DNA from: Branchiostoma lanceolatum
Lineage: Eukaryota; Chordata; Leptocardii; Amphioxiformes; Branchiostomatidae
Direction: 5' to 3'
DNA length: 64,000 nucleotides
Assembly (NCBI RefSeq): GCF_035083965.1
Contig: NC_089730.1
Location: 21,344,027-21,408,026 of the forward strand
In this document: piece by piece, positions 43,701-53,052 of the stretch
How the letters are laid out: every line of letters begins with the position of its first letter
Position numbering within the stretch: the stretch's first letter is position 1
The notes under the pieces: model-generated
What the model was told of the DNA's origin: nothing
What the model saw: only the letters and a program-made list of their open reading frames with translations
The model's database searches: none
Program-made: the position numbers and the translations under genes

Positions 43701-46700
43701 CGGACGGGTACGAAGGAACGAACCATCAGAGGGTTACCTGTCTTAGCACCGGAAACTGGAGCCTACAGGAGGGAGGTAGGGCATGCTACTGTTTTTTCAG
43801 CGACCCTAACTGACCAAAAGCCGTTCGGGTTAGCAAAACGACCCACAGTTACAGTCACATCATACATAGGCTTGTAGTAGTCCTGACTGAGCTACTTTAC
43901 ATATACATGATCGATGTCTCCGTGCTTATTTAGCTTTGTTAATGGTATTTGTAATTCCTTTGTGACTTTTAGCGCCCCAGCCAGTTGTTGGGGGACCAGA
44001 TCTGTTCTGTCAGAAGAAGGACTGCGGCAACCTTGCTGTAAGTGCCAAAGATAAATGAGACATTAGAACTATAAACTACTTTTGACTGTTTTAATCCAGA
44101 CTGTGGTTTTCACCTTAAGGTAACATAAGTAGCATGAAAAACTGATAACCTATTTGAAACATTTATCCTTCTTGAAGTTTGGATAACTTTGCTCAGAACC
44201 ACGACAATTTTCACACAGACCCCGGCCAATGGCATCCTGACGTGCAACGGGACCAGATACCAGGACTCCTGCCGCCTGGCGTGTGAGCCGGGGTACAAAG
44301 TTGCCGATGAGAGCGGCCATCTTCTCCACAGTCTCTACAACTTCAGGTGCAACGCGAGCGGACAATGGAACGAAAAGCCAAGGTAAAGAAGTTATCCTCT
44401 TTTGGTGAGCATTGTTCCCTTTCTCCCTTTCTATTAAAGATAATCTATTGAACAAAGTTCTATTTCGGATGCTGGAACAACGAACGGCCTTAAATAAGAC
44501 GTTTAGTCCACGACTTTCAAAAAATGCAGTAGGTATAAATAAAGTCTTATTTCAAAAATTTTCCAGATGTGTCCCGTCCGACTACTGCCGGCTCGGCCTG
44601 GACGACTGCAACCCTGAGCATGGGATCTGCATCCTGACGGGTTACCAGACCTTCAGCTGCCGCTGCCGGGTCGGGACGGTCGGGGACGGTCGGCGCTGTG
44701 AACGGACCGCCTGCCCGCCTTTCCCGGTCAGCAGAATTCTGCAACTTAGGTCTCCTCCTCCTAAAGATGACAAAACGTTTGACGGAAAGGGGGTTCCATG
44801 TTAAGAAGAATGTCGGCAAGCTTTAATCTGCAGATTAACAGAATGCTGAATGATATATGTAATACTAGATTTATGTAGGAGAAAGGTACAGCCATCTTGA
44901 ATCTATGCCTTCCAAGGCAACTCCATGTGCCTGTAGGTTATGAGGTCTCTTGCAAACGCAGTGAAGTAAAGTAAGTTTTAACCGCGCAGTACCAATTTAC
45001 TCTTTGCCGCACCACCACAGATCGCTGAGCCGGAGAACGGTTTCTTCGCGTGTTATATCCCAGCATCCTCTGCAGTTCAAACCTGCCAATCAGCAGGCAG
45101 CACAGCGGCGGAGTACGAAGTCGTCTGTGTGCTCCACTGTTACCATGGTTACGACAGGCTGATCTATGCCGAGTACTCCTGTGGACAGGACGGGAACTGG
45201 ACCATTCCTGTCGACATAAATAGTCCAGGGACCACACCGTGTTTAGGTACATATAATCATCTTACTTCCCCTTTTGGTTTTGGCTCGTCTGCCTATGTTT
45301 ACGATTGAGAAAGTCAAGACTGATTGACATGTTTCATCATTATTTATCGATCAAAACTTCCGGGATTTTTCTTTCACTCGCAGCTGTTGATACCTTTAAC
45401 ATCATTGACCAGTGTCTCAAATGTCAACAGGTACTGGAAGCTTATTTCCTTTCTTTGTCTTTATTCGGAATTGCAACAATACAATACAGAGTGGAACGCC
45501 AGGCAGACACTTTCAAGTTCATCTGTGTTGGTAGAAGTCATTCTAAATCTTTTCCCTCTATTTCAAGATACGAAACCAGCTCATACACTATCTTATGACT
45601 GACTAACACAAAAGGTTTGGAATAAATTCTCAACACTAGGTAATTAATATCTTTCACATTCAGTATCTCAATCATGATAGAGACTGTCAGGTTTTGTAAA
45701 AAGAACTTTATGTTTTTAGCTAGTTATACCCATTTCTTGTTGCAGTATTCATGTCAAAACCGGTTTGTATTCTAGCTGTGAAATGCCCGGACCTGTCCAG
45801 TCCCCTGCACGGCAGTATGACGTGTGACAGCGGCTCCAGCTTCCGCTTTCCGGAGGCTTGCAACTTTACCTGCGACCCAGGCTACGAGTTGACGTCCCCA
45901 CGCAGCCGTGAGAGACGCTGTCAGACTAACGCAACCTGGTCTGGAAATGAAGCCGTGTGTATCGGTACGAACAGTTTAGTCTTTATCTGAAATCAAAAAA
46001 AGTCATTTTGATGAAATCTACATTCAGTGCGATGCCATCAAATATTGCCACAGCGTAGTAGTACGTCATTTGTGATGTATCAAATTTCGTAGATGACACA
46101 ATTATTATAATTTGACAAAAAAGTCATTGTCGTCGTCTTTCCTCTTGGAACGTAAGTAAGCGGTAAAATCAATAGCCATAGGCCATGTTCTATGTAACGC
46201 TGGAACTGCAACATTGCTAACACTCCAGGTGTGCAGTGCTCGGCTCTGTCCACTCCCGCCAACGGAGGGATGGCGTGTGATAACGGCTCCTCCTTCCGGC
46301 ATCCTGAGAACTGCAGTTTCACCTGTGACCCGGGCTATGAGCTTAGCGGCAGCAGCCGTCGGACCTGCCAGGCCGATGGTACATGGTCTGGGAGCGATGT
46401 CACATGCATCGGTAAGTAAGACACACATTCTATATTTTTAAATTTAAAGCTAGAACTAGAATATCTAAAACTTTTCTTTGGTGCAACACCCATGGCCCGG
46501 AAAGCGGTCAAATAGTTCTTATTGTGCCTAGAAAGTGGTGTACGTTCATAGGGACATTTTCCATCGTTGCAGCCCCGGACAACAGAGGCACGGAGTTCAT
46601 GGTTGGGTTTCTCCAGAACCTTGGATGGTTGGCTCCGGAGCTCGAGTTGTTCATCACCAGTGCAAGTTCTGATCCCGCCTCGGTCACCGTCTCTGCCCCG

Positions 46701-47819
46701 GGTGCCGGTTTTACCGAACGCTTGACGGTCACAGATGCCGCAGTCCAAGTCGTGCAGCTTCCCAGCTCCCTCGAGCTCAGCGGTAATGAAAAAGCACAGA
46801 AGGGCGTCTCTATTACATCAGACACGGAAATCATTGTGTATGGTGTTAATAAGCAGCAATACACAACAGACGGGTTTCTTGGTCTCCCAAAGGATGTGCT
46901 TGGAAATGAATATTTTGTAGCGTCTTACACCCCGTCTTCACCATCAGAATTCGGTGTCTTTGGCATTGAAGACAACACGGATGTTGAGATCACTTTGCGG
47001 GGGGATACGCAGTACCAAGGTGTGGCGTACTCTACTGGACGTGTTATCAGCTTGGCTTTGAACAAATTTGAAGCTGTTCAGTTCCAAGGATCGGACCTGA
47101 CAGGCACACGTGTTACATCAAACAAGCCTGTTACCCTGATGTCTGGCGTTCAGTGTGCCAGAGTGCCAACTGGCAATTGTGACCACCTAGTGGAGCAGAT
47201 CCCCCCAGTGGACACCTGGGGCAAACGGTTTGTTACTGTTCCTCTTGCTGACCGTACGGGAGGCGACATCTTCCGCATCGTTGCTGCCAGAGACAATACA
47301 GCAGTCAGTGTCACGGGGCAGGCAGGAAGCTATAGAATTATGCATTCGGGTGAGTTCTGGGAGCTGGATATTCCGTCCGACGTCTACCAGGTCATCACAT
47401 CCTCTAAGCCGATCATGGTCCTGCAGTACAACAAGGGACAAAGCTCTGGTGGTGTCGACTCAGGTCCGTTAATGATGTATCTCCCTCCGATTGAACACTT
47501 TGCAGCTGATTATACGTTTGCCACTGTTGATGCCGTGGGTACAGTGTTTGACAGCTACATCAATGTCGTCATAAAAACCTCAGAGAAGTACGGCCTCCTG
47601 TATGACGGGCACGCTCTTCTGTCCTCCACCTCATGGGTGCCGATTCCAGGCACTGACCTGTCCGCTGCGCAGCTGCACATCACTCGCACTGGCACGCACA
47701 AGATCAAACACAGATCCGCCATAGTCACCTTCTCGATTTTCTACTATGGCTATGCCAACGCTGACTCAGTCGGTTTCCCAGGTGGTATGCGTTTTGCGCC
47801 GATCTCTGGAAATCCCTAG
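37787..47819 (+). CDS. Type II membrane protein with sushi modules, one EGF module and an IgGFc-binding-type domain
   Basis: Coding exons recognised: 37787-37984, 38648-38725, 39599-39680, 39875-39942, 40098-40329, 40817-40975, 41091-41573, 41834-41889, 42078-42261, 42502-42699, 42892-42947, 43196-43361, 43611-43775, 43973-44037, 44219-44382, 44567-44726, 45021-45246, 45384-45430, 45776-45964, 46229-46411, 46573-47819. The N-terminal 170 or so residues are basic, then acidic, and presumably cytosolic. One transmembrane helix (ALVILAAIFYCLAALTAVV) lies in exon 5. The ectodomain then has about ten sushi modules, an EGF module and the IgGFc-type C-terminus. All junctions agree in phase except between 45430 (phase 0) and 45776 (phase 1), where one small exon is missing. 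About 1,470 residues were recovered. A cell-surface recognition or adhesion role is plausible; the ligand is unknown. The ATG choice rests on an adjacent acceptor and frame. Confidence 0.75.
38761..38925. mobile_element. hAT-type MITE, family A copy 3
   Basis: Ends CTAGTCTCCAAGCAGA and TCTGCTTGGAGATTT, with a second inner pair (CTTTCTGACTGC / GCAGTCAGAAAAGG). The flanks GCGCATAA / ACGCATAA match at seven of eight bases. In an intron of the sushi gene. Confidence 0.8.
40098..40329 (+). other. Transmembrane exon of the sushi gene
   Basis: Encodes a Pro/Tyr-rich juxtamembrane stretch (VWTPYGPPLYGYGSS), a basic stop (PPRRKG) and a 24-residue hydrophobic helix ending VLFETNVLS. Positive charges precede the helix, so the N-terminus is cytosolic. 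Two decayed copies of its 3' half lie in the following intron. Confidence 0.8.
40350..40580 (+). pseudogene. Two decayed copies of the transmembrane exon tail
   Basis: Copy 1 (about 40352-40413) resembles the exon from GCCATCTTCTACTGCCTG onward and ends CTCAGGTGAG. Copy 2 (about 40495-40575) aligns as TTCTTCTACTTCCTTGCCG ... GTGGTGT-like to TCAAGTGAG. Both keep a donor-like end. They lie in the intron after the real donor at 40330. Confidence 0.5.
41091..41573 (+). other. First sushi module with an unrecognised helical extension
   Basis: FCGKTSLPESLPALRHG to LLFCNRGRWAP is a sushi-like module. About 95 further residues follow with no cysteine, rich in Leu/Ile/Val and Asp/Glu (VPNLSIVKTYLDMISEDNI, WVGPNIENVVANLDFLEVL), which look helical and match no family I know. 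A donor (CTAA|GTAGGG) in the right phase allows joining to 41834. Without it the frame reads on to a TGA at 41594-41596, giving a possible short isoform. Confidence 0.6.
41834..44382 (+). other. Sushi modules 2-6
   Basis: Some modules are split in the same way: a short exon carrying the first Cys (IVDCGAE, IADCGNIS, KKDCGNLA) is followed by an exon with the remaining Cys and the Gly-Tyr/Trp core (LVCYRGYLP ... CNASGEWDK; LTCQDGYERL ... WSGEPDC; LACEPGYKV ... CNASGQWNE). They alternate with single-exon modules (CSPPEDPPHGS; MSCGAPPEFPNT). The regular alternation suggests tandem duplication of a two-module unit. Confidence 0.85.
44567..44726 (+). other. EGF-like module
   Basis: Six cysteines in EGF order (SDYCRLGLDDCNPEHGIC, then CRCRVGTVGDGRRC). 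The exon ends ACPPFP, the first Cys of the next sushi module, so exon and module borders do not coincide. Confidence 0.8.
46573..47819 (+). other. IgGFc-binding-protein N-terminal-type domain
   Basis: A single 1,247-nt exon encodes about 415 residues with the repeated beta-strand pattern of this family: RGTEFMVGFLQN, ITSDTEIIVYGVNK, FVASYTP, VTSNKPVTLMSGVQC, HLVEQIPPVDTWGKRFV, VITSSKPIMVLQY. It ends with a natural stop (FAPISGNP). In vertebrates the domain is found in the mucin-like FCGBP; a link with mucosal or surface defence is inference. Confidence 0.85.
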
Positions 47820-47866
47820 ATAGTAGAGAAGCATAAAGTTGATATAGTTTAATTTCAATGAGTTGA

Positions 47867-47872
47867 AATAAA
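47867..47872 (+). terminator. Poly(A) signal of the sushi gene
   Basis: AATAAA 48 bp after the stop codon; a second AATAAA at 48540 could give a longer 3' UTR. Confidence 0.5.
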
Positions 47873-48879
47873 TAGTCAAGATACAAGTTCTAGATACTGA
47901 TACTTATTTAGACAATGAGTTGCAAGATGGGAGGGCCAGATCTAGACTTAGAAAAAAATCTGAGGTGTTAACGATGACGTATTAAGCCTATCGAATCAAC
48001 CAATCACCTGCGGGATGAACACATCAGAGATATCTCTTCAGGATGCTGAGTAACCTACAACCACCTAGGCCTGGTAAATAGTGCTAAGCTGCTGAATAAA
48101 CCACGAAGAGAGCAAAGCAACCAGGAAACGATTAGGAAGAAGAAAATACGAGGAACTCTCAATTTGTCTGAAAACGACATGACGTTTATGACCCCAGATT
48201 CACTACGTTCGGAAACCTAAAACTTATAAGCTTGTAGACTAATTATAAGTGCTCTAGTTTTTATTGCTGTTAATGTGTGAAGCTCATTGGTTTGTGTTGT
48301 ATATATTTCTTTTGATATTTCTTTTTTAGTCATACAGATGTGTTACATTTTAGGGCAGCAAGAATCACTGCTTGTTTTCTGTTTTCTTGTTTGGAATTTA
48401 GTTTGGAGCGATTTGGGTGAAATGTTATCACTAAAAACGCAATCGATGTAGACGGCTATGTTTTGGACTGTTTGAACAGAGGAAATACTACATGTATATT
48501 TATCGCTATACTGTGTTAATGTTGTGATTGCAGTACAGAAATAAATTTCGATTTTGACCTCCGAAGCTGTGTCTGTGGAAATCTATCCAAAACCTAACTG
48601 AAACCTATATGGCAATCATAGTAACTATAGCGATATTTGGGAGCTAGGTGCCGAGTTCCAGGAAAGCAACATCCCATGGCCAAGCATGTATGGAACCCAC
48701 GACACTAAACAATAGGACTGGAGTAGGGTCCTTTTTGGTGTGAACGGTTCAAACATTACAGTTCTATGTCCCACACTTGGAGCAACTGTTGCATTAATGA
48801 GGTCACATGAGTAAGCAACGAATGCCAGCCACTAAAGACCAGCTCATGACTGCTAAGAAATGGTAGTCAGCCCACCCAA

Positions 48880-49125
48880 TAACAAACAATAAGCAATGAT
48901 AAGCAATCTCTCTTTAACTAAGAAGCGTGAAGATCATGTACTAATTTTAGATCGTGACCCGAGGGTTTAGGTACCGGGGGAATACCCCAGTATGTCCGAC
49001 TGTGGTGTTGACGTCATTATCCAAACACCAGCCCACCCACTGCTCAAAGTAATCACTGGTTAAATGTTAACCAGGAAATACGGCACTTGGGCGCACTTCC
49101 TGACTTCCGTGTAGAGGAGTCTGTT
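48880..49125 (+). promoter_or_regulatory. Second copy of the shared upstream block
   Basis: Diverged copy of 37010-37256, ending about 220 bp before the first lectin exon. Between 47880 and 48880 no gene was seen. Confidence 0.5.
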
Positions 49126-49343
49126 TTGTGTTTATGGAAAAGTCCATTTTCGAATTGTTGCCTTTCTAGTAATCAAGTTTTCATAGCATTAGCACAAAAT
49201 AAAGACCACTCACTTATTACCTACATTTATCGATCACTGTGTCTAGATGCGCGGTGTACTTAGGAAGACATCCACAGTCCAATGGAGGATAGGGAGGGAT
49301 GGAGAAAGGCCATGAGCGCTTGTGAGACCGTCACGACAAGGTT

Positions 49344-51876
49344 ATGATGATCACTAATGCATTGTTCTATATCTGTACAGTCAGATGGCTGCAGATATTT
49401 GCGACCGTGAAAGGAACGGGACAGACGGCCGTGGACGCCTGGAGCGCAGGCGCCGGTGTAAACGTTTTACATCACAAGAGCCCTTTGGTGGAGCAGTGGG
49501 GATCGCTTGGCATCAAACGGGTACGTTTGTCTTAGATTCTTTTATCTGCTTTCATGCCCAATGTTTCTTTTTCTTCTAATCAACTGCCTGTCCAACTTCA
49601 TTACATTAGGATTTCGACAGTATTTTCAAGGCTCTGAATTTTATATATAGAAGCCATTTATTTGGGTTGTCTACTAAACATACATCATCCACTTTTTGCA
49701 TTTGAAGTGGAATATCTCCAATAGATAACAAGGACGCACCTTTTTGGAAGTGCATGTGTGATACAATAGTCTACAAACTCATACAGACCCCGTGTGGCAA
49801 ATATATACATATCTAACGCAGTGTGTGGCTTATTAGCCGGGATAGTCTGAAAATAACAATGAGTCAGGAACACCTGTATTGAGTATGTTTCATTTCCATT
49901 CAAAGTCAAGATTAGATATAATAACAATCATAAAATTGGAAGTACTTGTCAACTGACCATAATTCAACGTTATAGGTGAAGATCGAACTGGAGGCCCCCA
50001 CTGGTAATGTCGAGCTGATATTCAACGGAGAAAACACGGACAAGTTCAGCTGGTTCTCCCTGGATCGTCTGATCTCATCTTCGTGGAACGACATCAGTAC
50101 TGAACCTAACGACTTCTTTTCGATTACAGGATACGCTCGTCCTCTAAGGTAAATTTGTTGTACATCTGTATCGATTCACTGAACCATATCATGTCAGTTG
50201 TACAATAAAAAAGGGGTCGTACCTCAGACTTAGGACAAATCATGACGCAACAATACAATACACGTATCTATATCAACATATATCACAAAACTTTCTACCT
50301 TTGTTCTCTGATTTTAATATATAGCACCTATCCACAGACTGAAATATAGAAGACTGGCAAAGACTTTAATACATACCCTTTTTCATCGTCAATGCAGAAC
50401 GTTTTTCATCAATCGAAGCCACGACGGCTGTCCCCGTGACTACGGTTGGCTTGTGTTGGCCGAAAGAAACCATTGCACTTGGGAGCGGGATCCTGTGGAC
50501 CAGCGACCCTACATTTTGTTTTCTCGTGCAACTACGTACGTCAACTGGAACGACGGTAAAAGGCTTTTTTTCATTCAACCTAGGCAGCTATCAGAGATAA
50601 ATAAGCTATGTTTATCCCTATAATATCCCTCTGATAATATCCCTAAAATATTTCCCATTACTTATTACTTGTCAATCCACTTCAACTCGAAAAACACAAC
50701 AAATGAAGTTGAAAAACTAACTACAAGTTGAACAAGTTTTACAGAGCAACCTAACCTAGCTAGTGCACAGTGAACTAGACCTTCAGATCAGGGCAATCTA
50801 GCCTATAAGCAGGGCAACATGAGAAATTTTATGCTGATTTGTTGATATCTTAAAATCGAGTTAGAGCACCCTGCCCTAGCGAGGTACAGAAAGACGAACA
50901 AAGTCAAAACCGGCCGATTCCGTCTTATCGCCTCTCTACGAATGATACAAGTTGAACTTTTGTTATTTCTCTGTTATATGAGCTGCTTTTAAAATTATTT
51001 TCAGGGACTAACGTTGGAAGAGCCGATCGCATGGTCATTTACATACAAAAGGGTAAGCTATATCTCTTTATTCTTGGTGCTTTGTTGCAGCTGCATTGAG
51101 CTGGACGATGTTTTTTTTAAAAGAAGTCTTATATTTATCATTTAGTACACGTTAATGCTGACCAAATTATAACGAGTAAGGCACTTGATACAAACAAGAA
51201 TAAATGATAATCTCATCTTCTTATCTCACCAAGACTTAATCATATCATTTTCACCATCTCATCTCGATTTCATACAGCCGTATTCAAAGTGATGGATAAT
51301 GGCAGGAATAATTGATATCATAAATTCACATGACATACGTAACATATACTAGTATCATGCTTTAGCATAGAATGAACTGTATTATAAGCCCCTAAATAGC
51401 AGGCAGGTTATTTTGACCATAAACCCTACCATATGAAGTGAATGAAAAAATTGATTATTTGAACCATTCAAACAGGCTGCCCCAACGGGTACGTTTACCA
51501 TCAGCATAGTCGGTCGTGCTTCAAGGCCTTCAACCGGCAGAGAAGCTACGATGATGCAGCCGCGACTTGTTCTTCTGACGGTGGAACTCTCGCCATGCCG
51601 CGCGACAGGACCACAAACACGTTCCTAATTAACCTGAAGGACGCCGTCGATAACAAGGCCTACTTCTGGTTCGGACTGAGTTACCGCGCCAAGGAGGGGC
51701 GCTGGGTGTGGGCAGACGGTGCTGCTCTTGGAAGTTTCACGTCGTGGTATCCGAAAATGCCCGACAACTCCGGGGGTAACGAGGACTGTGCGGAGTATTG
51801 GAGGGATGACAAGTGGAACGATTACAAGTGTTCTGATTCCTCTAGGAAGTTTATTTGTCAAGTCACACCAAATTAA
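49344..51876 (+). CDS. C-type lectin with a novel-looking N-terminal ectodomain
   Basis: Exons 49381-49520, 49976-50148, 50398-50555, 51005-51052 and 51476-51876 join in phase. An ATG at 49344 opens MMITNALFYICTVRW in frame, through a possible acceptor at 49380, and could be a short signal, but an upstream first exon is equally possible. The first four exons form a domain (about 175 residues) with GTGQTAVDAWSAG, KIELEAPTGNVELIF, WFSLDRL, CPRDYGWLVLAE and a C-terminal MVIYIQKG. I have no family name for it, though similar pieces occur in marine invertebrate proteins as far as I recall. The last exon is a complete C-type lectin domain of about 130 residues: SCFKAFNR, FWFGLSYRAKEGRWVW, MPDNSGGNEDCAEY and KWNDYKC. 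The WND calcium ligand is kept, and MPD stands where QPD/EPN usually is. Confidence 0.8.
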
Positions 51877-51954
51877 CAGGTTGATCTTAAACAATGACGT
51901 CAAACAGTTATTTTGTTTCATACTCATGCTTCACGTTGAAGCATCGTGCGCTGT

Positions 51955-52033
51955 CAAGAATGTTGTAGCTTCTTGCCCTGGACACAACCAAAGCCTTTCG
52001 TTGTGTCCAGGGCAAGAAGCTACAACATTCTTG
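51955..52033. repeat. Perfect hairpin, 34-bp arms and 11-nt loop
   Basis: Arms 51955-51988 (CAAGAATGTTGTAGCTTC ...) and 52000-52033 are exact reverse complements. It lies in the 3' UTR-like sequence of the lectin gene, 79 bp after the stop. It could be a tiny MITE or a transcribed hairpin. Confidence 0.85.
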
Positions 52034-52303
52034 CGCATTTGACCTTCAGAAACACATCTAAGCCGATTCTGAATCGGACTGTCCATCAATATTTACAGTC
52101 TACCCTAAAACACTAACAGAGTGACTGCAGCTAGTAGCGGTTAGTACATATTCTTTGATCCACAATTAACTTATACAAGAATCTATTAGTATTTATCCAA
52201 GGTGTTTCACGAGTGTATCAAGTTTAACCTAGTAATAATAAGTAAACAGGTCATGGTCACCAGGGGTTTAGGGGTCTTGAATTTTTTTATTTTAAATTTC
52301 TTC

Positions 52304-52309
52304 AATAAA
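52304..52309 (+). terminator. Possible poly(A) signal of the lectin gene
   Basis: AATAAA about 430 bp after the lectin stop codon. No other gene was recognised between 51877 and 53052. Confidence 0.35.
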
Positions 52310-53052
52310 AGTATTGTGATGATGGTTAGGGCAGTACGCGTCTGTTATTATCTGAAGCACCAGCGTGATGTTGAAGAACTTAAAACAAAGCCATGTAATG
52401 ACATCAACTACTATTTCCCGTACCCGTTTTGAAGAGTCATGGCGTCATAGGCATATCTTAAAAACATTTTGCTCGTGGTTGAGAATACACTACATGCCAC
52501 CTGCGGGACGAAAGAGACAGAAACAGGTCAACTCAGACGGTTGAATGATGGCATACAGGAACATGCAAGAATTATAAAACAGTTCTCTGAAGGTATTAAC
52601 GTAAAATGTTTTTTTTTTTCAATTACGTTCAATATTTTACCTACATGCTTTAGCCTGTACCTATACTAAAGAATGACATAAAACATAAAGTAAAATATAC
52701 ATAATTCAAGTCTTAACAATATGTTTCGTTTTTCTGAAACAATTTTTTCCTTTAATTTCCAACGCAAGAATTTGACTTTTTTCGACTGTAGGACACCGCT
52801 GGATGACGTCACGTTATGCAGATAGCACACGTGACTCCGGGAGGAGTGGATCATAAGTAGCGGTGGATTGCTCACTCATTGAAAAAGACTGGTGTTGTAC
52901 AGTCACAAATTTGGGTAAGTCCACTTCTTGTGTTGGAAATTACAGTACTAGTTAAAAACTTGTTTCAGAATGATTTTTACCAACATAGATGAACTTTCAA
53001 GTTACGTTTCGTTTTTGTTTATCATCCATTTGCTTGTATAATTATATCGTTG

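Noticed and set aside
52840-52916. Possible plus-strand 5' exon ending TTTGGGTAAGT
   Set aside because: No downstream partner exon on the plus strand; the region belongs to the 3' flank of HSD17B8.
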